Made by a program: the position numbers and the translations under genes. A DNA stretch of 64,000 nt from Kribbella flavida DSM 17836 (GTDB lineage: Bacteria > Actinomycetota > Actinomycetes > Propionibacteriales > Kribbellaceae), in assembly GCF_000024345.1 (NCBI RefSeq), contig NC_013729.1:5146001-5210000 (forward strand). Direction: 5' to 3'. Below the pieces are notes generated by a model. The model was not told the origin of the DNA and did not search any database. It saw only the letters and a list, made by a program, of their open reading frames with translations. This document shows positions 42,027 through 50,779 of this stretch, piece after piece. Every line of letters begins with the position of its first letter. Position 1 is the stretch's first letter.

Positions 42027-42512
42027 ATGCCGGCCGCAATCATGACGCTCCTGATCGGGTTACCCGGCTCAGGCAAGACCACGCTGGCCAGGCGACTGGA
42101 GACCGAGCGTAACGCGCTCCGGCTGACCCCCGACGAGTGGATGAGCGCGCTGTTCGGCGCCGGCGAGCACAATGGCAAGCGCTGGGTGCTCGAATCGCAG
42201 CTGCTCTGGAGCGTCGCCGCCCGCGCCCTGACGCTGCAGACCAACGTGATCCTCGACTACGGCTGCTGGAGCCGCGAGGAGCGTGAGCTGTTCCGCCGGC
42301 GGTCCACAGACCTCGGCGCCCGGACCGAGCTGATCGTGCTGGACCCTCCGCTCGACGTGCTCTGGTTACGCCTGAGCGCGCGCAACGAGCTCGCCCCGGC
42401 CGCCACCTTCCGGATCACCCGCGACGAGCTCACGGCGTACGACGGGAGCTTCGAGCGGCCGGCGCCGGAGGAGCTGACCGCCTACGACCGGTACGTCGTG
42501 CAACAGCAGTAG
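42027..42512 (+). CDS. P-loop kinase-like ATPase (AAA_33 type)
   Basis: 161 residues with Walker A GLPGSGKTTLARRL (residues 10-23), DEWMSALFG near 36 and a Walker B-like NVILDYGCWSREERELFRRR near 73. LIVLDPPLDVLWLRLSARN is the lid region. The fold matches small nucleotide- or antibiotic-kinase-like proteins of unknown substrate. It follows the RlmM-like gene by three bases, so they are co-transcribed. The stop codon is embedded in a strong terminator stem. Confidence 0.8.
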   Translation: MPAAIMTLLIGLPGSGKTTLARRLETERNALRLTPDEWMSALFGAGEHNGKRWVLESQLLWSVAARALTLQTNVILDYGCWSREERELFRRRSTDLGARTELIVLDPPLDVLWLRLSARNELAPAATFRITRDELTAYDGSFERPAPEELTAYDRYVVQQQ

Positions 42513-42536
42513 GCGCCCGGGAGATCCCGGGCGCCT
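42511..42536. terminator. Strong bidirectional hairpin terminator
   Basis: AGGCGCCCGGG and CCCGGGCGCCT form a perfect 11-bp stem with an AGAT loop. It lies between the converging kinase gene and rpmB. There is no T-tract, as is usual in actinobacteria. Confidence 0.75.
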
Positions 42537-42579
42537 CTGAGGCCCTACACGGAGGCCGGCCTACCGGAGGCCGGAAGTT

Positions 42580-42801
42580 CTAACCGACGACGCGCTGAAC
42601 CTTGCCCGCCTTGATGCAGGAGGTGCAGACCTTCATCTTGGTCGGCGTGCCCTTGATGATCGCGCGGATCGGCTGGATGTTGGGGTTGAACCGCCGCGGC
42701 GTACGCGCCTTGACCCGGCGGATCATCGCGCCCTTGCCGAGCCGGGCAACACTGTTGCCGAACGTCGGCTGCTTGCCGCAAACATCGCACTTCTTAGACA
42801 T
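42580..42801 (-). CDS. rpmB: 50S ribosomal protein bL28, zinc-binding form
   Basis: 73 residues beginning MSKKCDVCGKQPTFGNSVARL. Cys5/Cys8 and the later CTSC pair make the zinc-binding C+ form. RRFNPNIQPIRA is typical of L28. The ATG has GGAG four bases upstream. A promoter-like TTGGTC-n18-TAGCAT lies about 95 bases upstream. In the canonical order rpmB lies between the DAK gene and thiD; here each side carries insertions. Confidence 0.96.
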   Translation of the reverse strand: MSKKCDVCGKQPTFGNSVARLGKGAMIRRVKARTPRRFNPNIQPIRAIIKGTPTKMKVCTSCIKAGKVQRVVG

Positions 42802-42890
42802 GATTCTCCGTGTTCAAGGGTCTTCAAGGGCGTTCAGGGTGCTCACAGAGGTGCTCGACGTCGTGCTCGACCTCAGGGCACCGACAGACC

Positions 42891-42920
42891 ATGCTACACA
42901 GCGCCGTCAGCCCGGACCAA
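42891..42920 (-). promoter_or_regulatory. Probable rpmB promoter
   Basis: TTGGTC (42920-42915) and TAGCAT (42896-42891) are separated by 18 bases on the minus strand. The leader to the ATG is about 85 bases and contains short repeats (GTCGAGCAC twice; CCCTTGAA twice). Confidence 0.5.
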
Positions 42921-42991
42921 CTCGGTCCTGGTCCTCCGGCAGTCGACCTCGGGCCGTCCCGCGCCCCACGGCCGGCTTCCACCCCCACCTT

Positions 42992-43040
42992 GAGCACGGC
43001 TCAGCCATTTTCGCCGCGAGATCGTGGCTGAGCCGTGCTC
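42992..43040. terminator. 16-bp perfect hairpin after the sugar operon
   Basis: GAGCACGGCTCAGCCA (42992-43007) and TGGCTGAGCCGTGCTC (43025-43040) pair perfectly around a 17-base loop. It starts seven bases beyond the stop of the fusion oxidoreductase gene and probably ends the sugar operon transcript before rpmB. Confidence 0.75.
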
Positions 43041-43047
43041 GAAGTCG

Positions 43048-45033
43048 TCATTCGGCGGTCAGGTAGGCCACCTCGTCCTCGGTCAGCTGGACCGAAAGGC
43101 CCGGCAGCGAGGTGCGGGTCTCGGAGATCTGCCGCGGGCCGATCAGCGGGAAGACCGGGTACGGCTGGTGCAGCAGCCAGGCCAGGGCGATCGCGGTCGG
43201 CTCGACGCCCTTCTGCTCGGCCAGCTCCCGGGCCCGGCGCAGCCGCTCGAAGTTCTCGTCGGAGTAGAAGCAGCGCACGAGCTCCTCGTCGGTGGTGTCC
43301 TCCGGCGTGGCCCGGCCGGTGAAGAAGCCGCGCGCCTGGCTCGACCACGGGAACAGCGCGACCTGCCGCTCCCGCAGCCACGCCTGCGACTCGTCGTCGC
43401 TGACGTGCCGGCAGCCCTTCCACGGGACGTCGTACGCGCGGGCCAGGCTGAGGTGGTTGCTCAGCAGGGTGAACGGCTGTTTGCCGTGCGCGGCGGCGTA
43501 GGCGTTGGCCTCGTCGAACCGCGCGGTGGACCAGTTCGAGCCGCCGTACGCCTTGATCCGGCCGGCCCGGAAGTGCTCGTCCAGCACGTCGACGAACTCA
43601 CCGACGGGGATCTGCTCGTTGTCGCGGTGCATCAGGTAGAGGTCGACGTGGTCGGTCCGCAACCGCTCCAGGCTCTCCTCCAGCTGCCGGGTGATCGACG
43701 CCGGGTCGCAGTGCGGCGTGTGCGCACCCTTGCCGATGACAACGACCTCGTCTCGGTTGCCGCGCGAGGCCATCCACTGCCCGAGCAGCTTCTCGCCCCG
43801 GCCGCCGCCGTAGACGTACGCCGTGTCGAACGTCGTGCCGCCGCGCTCGACGAAGTCGTCGAAGATGGTCGCCGCGTGCGGCAGCGTGTTCTGGTTGTCG
43901 ACGCCCATCACCAGCCGGGAGACCTGCTTGTCCAGCCCCGGCACCACGCCGTACGTCATCGGGGCGTCCGCGCGCCGGGCCAGCGGACGGCCCGTCGTGG
44001 TCGGGATCACCGCGTCGTCGCGCTCGCTCGCGTACTGCTGGCCGATCGCCCGGCGCCAGGCGTCCTGGACCTCCAGGTTGCCGAGCGTGTCCGCCCAGGA
44101 CATCTCCGGCGCCTGCCGCTGCTCGATCGCGGCCGCGACGGCGTCCGCCTCGGCGGCGTAGATGAAGGCCGGCTCCGCGGAGATGTCCCGCGGCTCGTGG
44201 CCCACCTTGTGCACGGTCACGTGGGTCGGCTTGCCGTCACCGCCGAACCACGGGTCCTCGACCACCAGGTAGCCGTCGCTGCCGAACACCTTCACCACCG
44301 GCTCGTCCTTCAGCCGCACCCCGGTACTGACCTGGGCGGTCATCCCGCTGTCGAAGAACAAGGTGGCGACCGCCCACTCGTCGGCGCCGGTCTCGCCGAC
44401 CGTGCCGGCACCGGTGACCGCCGCCGGGTCGGCGAACGGCTTGCCGACCGCGGCCCCGGCGATCAGCCGGGCCATCGACACCGGGTAGCCGCCGACGTCG
44501 AGAATGCCGCCGCCGGCCAGCTCGTCGGCGTACAGGCGGCTGTCGGCGCGGAACTGCGCCTGGAACGCGAACGACGCCTGGATCTGGTGCACGGTGCCGA
44601 TCTCGCCGTCGCGGACCAGCTGGGCGACCAGCTTGGTCTGCGGCAGGCACCGGTACATGTACGCCTCCATCAGGAAGACGTCGTGGCGGACCGCGGCCTC
44701 GATCATCGCCGCGGCCCAGGACCGGTTGATCGCGAGCGGCTTCTCGCACAGCACGTGCTTGCCGGCTTCGGCCGCCTTGATCGCCCACTCCGGGTGCAGC
44801 GGGTGCGGGGTGGCGATGTAGACGGCGTCGACGGTCTCGTCGGCCAGCAGCGCCTGGTACGACGCGTGCCGGTGCGGGATCGCGTAGGTGTCCCCGAAGG
44901 CGTCGGCCGAGGCCTGGCTGCGACTGCCGACCGCGGCGAGCTCGCCGGTGGTCGAGGACGGGAGCTGACTGGCGAACCTGGAGGCGATGTTGCCGGTCCC
45001 CAGGATTCCCCAGCGGAGCGAGCTGTTGGGCAC
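43048..45033 (-). CDS. Fused Gfo/Idh/MocA dehydrogenase and aldo/keto reductase
   Basis: 661 residues from GTG. Residues 1 to about 335 form a Gfo/Idh/MocA oxidoreductase: Rossmann GILGTGNIASRF and the catalytic EKP triad (Glu97-Lys98-Pro99). Residues about 355-661 form an aldo/keto reductase with the full tetrad Asp403, Tyr408, Lys435 and His469, but without its usual N-terminal beta hairpin. Each half normally oxidises or reduces sugars or cyclitols with NAD(P). The fusion could couple two steps on one substrate. It is the last gene of a sugar ABC operon, 30 bases after the permease. The reading frame is continuous, so it is not an artefact of a missed stop. Confidence 0.9.
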   Translation of the reverse strand: MPNSSLRWGILGTGNIASRFASQLPSSTTGELAAVGSRSQASADAFGDTYAIPHRHASYQALLADETVDAVYIATPHPLHPEWAIKAAEAGKHVLCEKPLAINRSWAAAMIEAAVRHDVFLMEAYMYRCLPQTKLVAQLVRDGEIGTVHQIQASFAFQAQFRADSRLYADELAGGGILDVGGYPVSMARLIAGAAVGKPFADPAAVTGAGTVGETGADEWAVATLFFDSGMTAQVSTGVRLKDEPVVKVFGSDGYLVVEDPWFGGDGKPTHVTVHKVGHEPRDISAEPAFIYAAEADAVAAAIEQRQAPEMSWADTLGNLEVQDAWRRAIGQQYASERDDAVIPTTTGRPLARRADAPMTYGVVPGLDKQVSRLVMGVDNQNTLPHAATIFDDFVERGGTTFDTAYVYGGGRGEKLLGQWMASRGNRDEVVVIGKGAHTPHCDPASITRQLEESLERLRTDHVDLYLMHRDNEQIPVGEFVDVLDEHFRAGRIKAYGGSNWSTARFDEANAYAAAHGKQPFTLLSNHLSLARAYDVPWKGCRHVSDDESQAWLRERQVALFPWSSQARGFFTGRATPEDTTDEELVRCFYSDENFERLRRARELAEQKGVEPTAIALAWLLHQPYPVFPLIGPRQISETRTSLPGLSVQLTEDEVAYLTAE

Positions 45034-45063
45034 AGAGGGTCCCCTCGAAGTGTGCGGACAGGG

Positions 45064-45906
45064 TCAGGACTTCACGGCGCCGGCGGCGATGTCGGCGATG
45101 AAGTGGCGGCCGCCGATGACGAAGACCCCGATCAGCGGCACCACACTCATCAAAGCACCGGCCATCACCATGCTGTAGTCGGTGCCGTAGACACCGTTCA
45201 GCTGCTGCAGGGCGACCTGGAGAGTGAGCTTGTTCGGGTCCGTCATCACGATCAACGGCCACAGGTAGTCGTTCCAGACGTTGATGAAGGTGAAGATGCC
45301 GAGAAAGGCCAGGCCGGGCCGCAGCACCGGCAGCCCGACGGTCAGGTACTGCCGGAAGAAGCCGGCGCCGTCGACCTTGGCGGCCGCGATCAGCTCGTCG
45401 GGAATCGCGCCGCGGGCGTACTGGCGCATCCAGAAGATGCCGAACGCGTTCGCGGCGCCGGGAATGATCAGCGCCTTCAGCGACCCGATCCAGCCGAACT
45501 CGGCCAGCGTGACGAACTGCGGCACCAGCGCCAGCTGCGACGGGATCATGAAGGTGGCCAGCAGCAGCCCGAACAGCCACTTGCTGCCCGGGAACTCGTA
45601 CTTGGCGAACGCGAACGCCGCCAGCGAGTCGAAGAACAGCACCAGCACCGTCACCCCGAGCGAGGCGAGCAGCGTGATCAGCATCGCGCCGAAGAAGTCG
45701 ATGTTGTCCAGCACGTTGCGCATGTTCTCCAGCAGGTGCGAACCGACCACCAGCTTCGGCGGGTAGGTGAAGATGTCCGGAGTGGTGTTCGAGGCCATCA
45801 CCAGCATCCAGTAGAACGGGAAGATCGACAGCGCGACGCCGAACATCAGCACCAGGTGGCTGACGACCTCGCGGATCCGGCCGGAGTGATTCGACTCAGC
45901 GCTCAT
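45064..45906 (-). CDS. Sugar ABC transporter permease, MalG type
   Basis: 280 residues with six helices. The EAA-type loop IPDELIAAAKVDGAGFFRQYLTVGLPVLRPGL (near 168) contacts the ATPase. It belongs to the carbohydrate uptake CUT1 family. The ATG at 45906 lies seven bases after AAAGGAG and overlaps the preceding permease gene by 11 bases. Confidence 0.92.
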   Translation of the reverse strand: MSAESNHSGRIREVVSHLVLMFGVALSIFPFYWMLVMASNTTPDIFTYPPKLVVGSHLLENMRNVLDNIDFFGAMLITLLASLGVTVLVLFFDSLAAFAFAKYEFPGSKWLFGLLLATFMIPSQLALVPQFVTLAEFGWIGSLKALIIPGAANAFGIFWMRQYARGAIPDELIAAAKVDGAGFFRQYLTVGLPVLRPGLAFLGIFTFINVWNDYLWPLIVMTDPNKLTLQVALQQLNGVYGTDYSMVMAGALMSVVPLIGVFVIGGRHFIADIAAGAVKS

Positions 45907-46894
45907 CGGTCTGCTCCTTTCCCGCCCGCCGCCGCAGCCGGCTGGTCAGCCGGTCGTTCTCGTCGCCGCCGATCAGCCGCCAGTTGATGATCGAGAACAG
46001 CACGATCAGGATGAACAGCGCCCAGCCGATCGCGGCGCCGTAGCCGAACTGGTTCGCGCCGAACGCGTTCTGGTACAGGTACGACACGATCGTGGTGCCG
46101 GCGCCGCCCGGGCCGCCGGAGTTGCCGAGCAGCACCTGGGACTCGGTGAAGATCTGCAGCCCGCCGATCGTCGAGGTGATCGCGGCGAACAGGATCACCG
46201 GGCGCAGCATCGGCACGGTGACCCGCCAGAACGTCTGCCGCGGCGACGCGCCGTCCACCTTGGCCGCCTCGTAGACGTCGGACGGGATCGCCTGCAGACC
46301 GGCCAGGAAGATGATCGCGTTGTAGCCGACCCAGCGCCAGGTGACGATGGTGGCGATCGCGACCTTGATGCCCCACGGCTGGCTGAGCCACTCGATCTTG
46401 TTCAGCCCGACCGACTGCAGGAACGCGTTCAGCAGGCCGAAGTTGTTGCTGAAGATCGAGCCGAACACCATCGTCACCGCGACCACCGAGGTGATGTTGG
46501 GGATGAAGTAGGCGATCCGGTAGAAGCTGCGGAACCGGGTCGCGTTGTGCAGCGCGTTCGCGATCACCAGCGCGAGCAGCAGCATCGGAACCGTCGACAG
46601 CACCCAGATGATCAGCGTGTTGGTGATCGCGGCCCAGAACTTCGGGTCGCTGAGCAGGTAGCTGTACTGCTCGAGCCCGACCCACTGCATCGCGCCGATG
46701 CCGTCCCAGGAGTGCAGCGACAGCCAGATCGAGAACAGCACCGGGAACGCGCCGAAGATCGCGAACAGGATGAAGAACGGCGAGATCGCGGCGTACTGCG
46801 GCAGCGCGCGGCGGTACCTGTTCGGCGGCCGGCCGGCCGGGTCCTTGGTGGTGGCGGTCACCGCGGGAGCGCTCACCGCGTTGCTGACGGCCAT
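45896..46894 (-). CDS. Sugar ABC transporter permease, MalF type
   Basis: 332 residues. A cytoplasmic N-terminus is followed by six helices and the EAA loop IPSDVYEAAKVDGASPRQTFWRVTVPMLRPV. It pairs with the MalG-type subunit. Its ATG directly abuts the stop of the binding-protein gene, with no spacer. No ATPase gene is in the operon, as is usual in actinobacteria where a shared MsiK-type ATPase serves many importers. Confidence 0.92.
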   Translation of the reverse strand: MAVSNAVSAPAVTATTKDPAGRPPNRYRRALPQYAAISPFFILFAIFGAFPVLFSIWLSLHSWDGIGAMQWVGLEQYSYLLSDPKFWAAITNTLIIWVLSTVPMLLLALVIANALHNATRFRSFYRIAYFIPNITSVVAVTMVFGSIFSNNFGLLNAFLQSVGLNKIEWLSQPWGIKVAIATIVTWRWVGYNAIIFLAGLQAIPSDVYEAAKVDGASPRQTFWRVTVPMLRPVILFAAITSTIGGLQIFTESQVLLGNSGGPGGAGTTIVSYLYQNAFGANQFGYGAAIGWALFILIVLFSIINWRLIGGDENDRLTSRLRRRAGKEQTDER

Positions 46895-48181
46895 CTAGAT
46901 CGCCCCCATCCGGGACAGCTCGCGGTGCACCTGCTCCTGAGCGTCCTTCCAGGCCTGGTCCGAGGTCTTGCTGCCGACCTCGACGTTGACCAGTTCGGCG
47001 GTGATCGGGGTGGCGATGACGCTGTCGTACGGGCTGAAGTACGAGCCCGGGTACTTCTCCGCCGAGGCGGCGAACACGTCGACGATCCGCTGGCCGCCGA
47101 AGAACGGGTCCGGCGCGGTCAGCCGCTGGTCGTCGTACGAGGCGGGCGTGGAGGGGAACAGGACCGGGTCGAGGAACGCCTCGGCCTGGTTCTTGGCCGA
47201 CTCCAGCCAGGTGATGAAGGCGAACGCGGCCTCCGGGTCCTTACAGTACTTGGTGATCGCCAGGAACGAACCGCCGCGGTTGCCGGCGCCACCGGGCGGG
47301 GCGCAGACCCGCCAGTTGCCCTTGGTCGCCGGTGCGGCGTTCTTCGGCCCGAGCTGCGCCCACCAGACCGCAGCGTTGAAGGCCACCAGCCGGCCGTTGG
47401 TGACCACGGCGTTGACGTCGGTGGTGTCGGCCTGCGCGTTCGCCGACAGCCCTTCCTTGACCACGCGCACGGCCAGGTCCCAGACCTGCCGCAGGTGGTC
47501 CTGGTCGCCGATGTACTGGCCGTCGGGCGTCATGTAGCGCTTGGTCTGCTGGGCCAGCGCGTAGAGGTAGATGCTGGTGATGTTGTCGGTGATCGCCGAG
47601 CCCGGGATCGCGGCTTTCACCTTCTTGGCCAGCTGGATGTAGCTCTCCCAGTCCGGCGCGGCCGCGGCGACGTCCTCGGGCTCGGTCTCGACGCCGGCCT
47701 TGGCGAACAGGTCGCGGCGGTAGAACAGCGCGGTCGGGCCGGTGTCCATCGGGTAGGCCATCATCCGGTTCTCCGGCGTGATGCCGAGCTTCCACTTCCA
47801 CTCCAGGAAGTCGCCCTTGAACCGGTCGGCGCCGAGCTCGTGCAGGTCGAGGAACTGGTCGGCGTTCGGGAAGTACGTCGCGACGTCGTCGTTCATCGCC
47901 ACGATGTCGGGCACCAGCGACTTGCCGGCCAGCGCGGTCAGCACCTTGGTCTTGTAGCTGGTGCCGATCCGGGTCATCGCCAGGCGCTTGGCGGTCGCGC
48001 CGGGAATCGCCTTCTCGGCCTGGCCGATCAGCGAGTCGTTCACCGAGCCGACCCAGGTCCACATGCTCAGCTCGTCCGGGCCGCCGAGCGAATCTCGCGA
48101 CCCGCCGCAGCCGGTGAGGCCGAGTGCGGCGGCGGCACCGCCGGTACTCAGGGTCAGGAACTTCCGTCTGGTCAGAGTCAT
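46895..48181 (-). CDS. Sugar-binding lipoprotein of ABC importer, Tat-like signal
   Basis: 428 residues from the ATG at 48181, with GAGG five bases upstream. The signal has a twin Arg (LTRRKFLTLSTGG) and a lipobox LTGC, so the mature protein is probably a Tat-exported lipoprotein. The extracellular solute-binding family 1 fold is seen in WTWVGSVNDSL, DIVAMNDDVATYFPNADQFLDL and MAYPMDTGPTALFYRRDLF. It captures an oligosaccharide or sugar derivative for the two permeases. The ligand is unknown. Confidence 0.92.
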   Translation of the reverse strand: MTLTRRKFLTLSTGGAAAALGLTGCGGSRDSLGGPDELSMWTWVGSVNDSLIGQAEKAIPGATAKRLAMTRIGTSYKTKVLTALAGKSLVPDIVAMNDDVATYFPNADQFLDLHELGADRFKGDFLEWKWKLGITPENRMMAYPMDTGPTALFYRRDLFAKAGVETEPEDVAAAAPDWESYIQLAKKVKAAIPGSAITDNITSIYLYALAQQTKRYMTPDGQYIGDQDHLRQVWDLAVRVVKEGLSANAQADTTDVNAVVTNGRLVAFNAAVWWAQLGPKNAAPATKGNWRVCAPPGGAGNRGGSFLAITKYCKDPEAAFAFITWLESAKNQAEAFLDPVLFPSTPASYDDQRLTAPDPFFGGQRIVDVFAASAEKYPGSYFSPYDSVIATPITAELVNVEVGSKTSDQAWKDAQEQVHRELSRMGAI

Positions 48182-48222
48182 GCGCCTCACCGGGCTCTCT
48201 GTGTTCGATTGCGCCAGAAGTT

Positions 48223-48240
48223 GTCCGGATATGTTCGGAC
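48223..48240. promoter_or_regulatory. Operator-like dyad at the sugar-operon start
   Basis: GTCCG-n8-CGGAC lies just downstream of the predicted transcription start, where a LacI- or ROK-type repressor would act. A second dyad GAACC-n7-GGTTC (48266-48282) overlaps the -35. The regulator is not encoded next to it. Confidence 0.35.
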
Positions 48241-48246
48241 CGCTCA

Positions 48247-48276
48247 AGGTAAGCGCATACCAACTGAACCGGTCAA
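48247..48276 (-). promoter_or_regulatory. Probable promoter of the sugar operon
   Basis: TTGACC (48276-48271) and TTACCT (48252-48247) with an 18-base spacer read on the minus strand, 66 bases upstream of the binding-protein ATG. Confidence 0.5.
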
Positions 48277-48373
48277 GGGTTCGCTGCTCGCGCTGCGTCC
48301 ATCGTCCGGAAGCGGTCGGTCATCGTCCAGACCGGACTGCGGACGCGCTCCGGCCGGCTGGTTGGATGGGCGC

Positions 48374-48985
48374 ATGACCATCGAAGCCGTGCTGTTCGAC
48401 GCCGACGGCGTGATCCAGCTGCCGACCGTCGACTGGCAGGCAGCGCTGGAGAGCTCTGTGCCCGCCGGCCGGCCCGCCGGGGAGTTCGTGCTCGACCTGA
48501 TGGCCTCGGAGGCTCCTTCGGTGGCCGGCAAGGCGGACTTCCGGGAGGCGGTGGCCGAGGTGCTGGCCCGCTGGAACGTGACCACTCCGCTCGAGCAGGT
48601 GCTCGGCCTGTGGCAGCGGTTCGAGGCCGATCCGGACGCGATCGCGCTGGTGCAGGAACTGCGCGCGACCGGCGTCGGCTGCCACCTGGCGACCAACCAG
48701 CAGGCCTACCGGCGGGCGATCATGAACGACCAGCGCAACTACGGCGCCTGGTTCGACCGGTCCTTCTACTCCTGCGACCTCGGTGTGGCGAAGCCCGACC
48801 CGGCGTACTTCAAGACGATCGTGGCCGCCATCGACCTGCCGCCCACGGCGGTGCTGTTCGTCGACGACAACCAGGCCAACGTCGACGGCGCCCGCGAGGC
48901 CGGCCTGCACGCCGAGCAGTTCCACCTCTCCAGCGGCCTCCCCGAACTGCGTGAGCTGCTGCAGTCGTACGGGTTGCTCAGCTAG
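48374..48985 (+). CDS. HAD-superfamily hydrolase
   Basis: 203 residues. Motif I FDADGVIQL (nucleophile Asp near residue 8), motif II ATNQQ, motif III KPDPAYF and motif IV LFVDDNQANVDGA identify a type IA HAD phosphatase. Substrate is unknown. It is divergent from the sugar operon, and its TAG shares four bases (CTAG) with the stop of the convergent hydrolase gene. Confidence 0.88.
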   Translation: MTIEAVLFDADGVIQLPTVDWQAALESSVPAGRPAGEFVLDLMASEAPSVAGKADFREAVAEVLARWNVTTPLEQVLGLWQRFEADPDAIALVQELRATGVGCHLATNQQAYRRAIMNDQRNYGAWFDRSFYSCDLGVAKPDPAYFKTIVAAIDLPPTAVLFVDDNQANVDGAREAGLHAEQFHLSSGLPELRELLQSYGLLS

Positions 48986-49623
48986 AGATCCGAGACGGCG
49001 ACCGTGGCGAGGTCCGGCCGTACTTCGTGCCCGCCGGAGAACTCGTGGAAGTCGACCTGGTAGCCGGTCGCCCGCAGCGCCGGCACGAGCCGGTGACTGC
49101 AGCGCTCGATCGGCAGGACCGGATCCGCGTCGCCGTGCGAGACGAAGACCGGCGGCCTGCCGTGCCGCGGCCCGGGCACGACGAATCCGGGTGAGAACGC
49201 GATCACCCGGCTGAACAGGTCACCGTTCGCGAGGCCCAGCCCGAGCGCGTACGACGCCCCGTCGGAGAAGCCGGCGACGGCGATCCGCGCCGGGTCGACT
49301 CCGAAGCGCTCGAACACCTCGGTCAGCGCGGTGTCCAGAGCTTCGACGTCCGGACCGAACCCGGTCCGAATGGCGTCCCAGGTGATTGCCCGCGACTTCG
49401 GCGCGAGCAGCAGGAACTTCGCCTCCTCGGCCTGGTCCCGCAGGTACGGCAGCGCCTGCTCCGGGTGCGACGTGGCGCCGTGCAGCAGGACGACCATCGG
49501 CAGCGAACCATCCGGCAGGTCGGTGGGCACGAACAGCGCTGCGGTGCCGAAGAAGTGCAGGCCCGCCCCCGGAGCTGTTCCGCGCGGAGCGAGCGGTCGG
49601 GCGTGCAGAGTCGCGGCCGTCAT
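48982..49623 (-). CDS. Alpha/beta hydrolase, phospholipase/carboxylesterase type
   Basis: 213 residues. The nucleophile elbow GFSDGAS (near residue 118), SHGDADPVLP carrying the acid, and HEFSGGHEV carrying the His complete the triad. LLHGATSHPEQAL is the oxyanion-hole strand. There is no signal peptide. It follows the MFS gene by 13 bases and is the last gene of the HAD-MFS-hydrolase operon. Substrate is not known. Confidence 0.85.
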   Translation of the reverse strand: MTAATLHARPLAPRGTAPGAGLHFFGTAALFVPTDLPDGSLPMVVLLHGATSHPEQALPYLRDQAEEAKFLLLAPKSRAITWDAIRTGFGPDVEALDTALTEVFERFGVDPARIAVAGFSDGASYALGLGLANGDLFSRVIAFSPGFVVPGPRHGRPPVFVSHGDADPVLPIERCSHRLVPALRATGYQVDFHEFSGGHEVRPDLATVAVSDL

Positions 49624-49636
49624 CGGCCTCCTTCGG

Positions 49637-50779
49637 TCAGTCGCGGTCGTCCCCGTGACCGCTGATTGAAGCAGACAGGTCGCGCTTCGGGCTTGCGGAC
49701 AACGGCCGGCTGATGGTCCAGAGAACGGCCAGCAGCGGCAGGGGAATCAGGAAGGCTATGCGGATCTCCAGCCAGCCGGCCAGCCCCGCCAGGAGACTCG
49801 GAGCGAGCAGGATCGCGGTTCCCGAGGCCAGCGCGCCGAGAGCGGTCAGCCGGGCCGGGTTGATGCCCGGAGTGGCGACCAGTGCGGCAATGGTGAGCGG
49901 ATAGATCGGCGCGACGCCGAGGCCGGCCAGGACGAGTCCGGCAGTCACCAGGGCCGGGCTGTCGAAAACGGTGACCAGCAGCGTGCCGGCCGCGGCCAGG
50001 AGACCCGCCGGGACGAGCGGCGACCAGTTCCGCCAGTGCAGCGGCCCGATAGCCCGGCCGACGGCCATTCCGATGGGGAATCCGCTGCCGAGCAGAGCCG
50101 CCGTCGCCATCGGTACACCGGTCGCCGCGAGCCGCGCGACCGCCCAGATGACGAAGCAGAACTCCACCCCGACAGCCAGTACGACGCGCAGCCACCCGCG
50201 GAGTACCTGCGTCACCGGGGACCGCTCGGCGTCGTCCTGAAAGGTCGGCCCCACGCCTGGACCGGCCATCATCGCCAGCAGCACCAACGGCGGTACGGCG
50301 ATGAGCAGGGCGAGCCGGCCGGTCGGTCCGAGCGAGTCCAGTCCACCGATCGCCAGCGGCGCGAAGATGCCCGTCGCACTGGCCACCGCGTTGACCCGGG
50401 TCAGGCGAGCGGCGGCTGCCGGACCGTGCAGCAACAGCGGCGCGACGAGCACGAGCAGTGCGCCACCGATCCCGACCGAGAGCCCTCCGGAGATTGCCGG
50501 CAGGAAGCCCTGGGCCAGCGCGAGCAGAGTCGCGCCGACGGCACACAGCAGCGCGCCGATCCGCAGTACGGTGCCGATGGCAACGGACCGCAGCAGCGCC
50601 GGACCGGTGGCCGCGACGATCAGCAGACCGACCGCGAAAGCGGAGGACAGCAGGGCCAGCTCGTCCGTCGGCCGGTCCAGATCGCGGGCCAGCACCGCGA
50701 TCGACGCCCCGAGTCCGGCCAGCAGGAAGCCGAGCGCGGAGAGGGCCAGCCCGATCCGGAGGTCGACGCGCCGATCCAT
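49637..50779 (-). CDS. MFS transporter
   Basis: 380 residues with 11-12 hydrophobic helices and very little loop sequence. The pattern (LGVAPIYPLTIAALVA near the C-terminal half) is that of sugar/metabolite or drug MFS pumps. Its ATG overlaps the upstream HAD stop by one base (TGATG). No specificity can be read. Confidence 0.82.
   Translation of the reverse strand: MDRRVDLRIGLALSALGFLLAGLGASIAVLARDLDRPTDELALLSSAFAVGLLIVAATGPALLRSVAIGTVLRIGALLCAVGATLLALAQGFLPAISGGLSVGIGGALLVLVAPLLLHGPAAAARLTRVNAVASATGIFAPLAIGGLDSLGPTGRLALLIAVPPLVLLAMMAGPGVGPTFQDDAERSPVTQVLRGWLRVVLAVGVEFCFVIWAVARLAATGVPMATAALLGSGFPIGMAVGRAIGPLHWRNWSPLVPAGLLAAAGTLLVTVFDSPALVTAGLVLAGLGVAPIYPLTIAALVATPGINPARLTALGALASGTAILLAPSLLAGLAGWLEIRIAFLIPLPLLAVLWTISRPLSASPKRDLSASISGHGDDRD

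Noticed and set aside
42820..42890. Short repeats in the rpmB leader as a CRISPR-like array
   Set aside because: Units are only 8-9 bases with irregular spacing and no spacer-repeat pattern.
43048..45033. Fusion gene as two genes joined by a frameshift error
   Set aside because: The frame is continuous, both catalytic sets are intact, and a linker of about 20 residues joins the domains.
46547..48373. Long plus-strand extension upstream of the HAD gene
   Set aside because: It is antisense to the binding protein and permease. The HAD domain begins at 48374.
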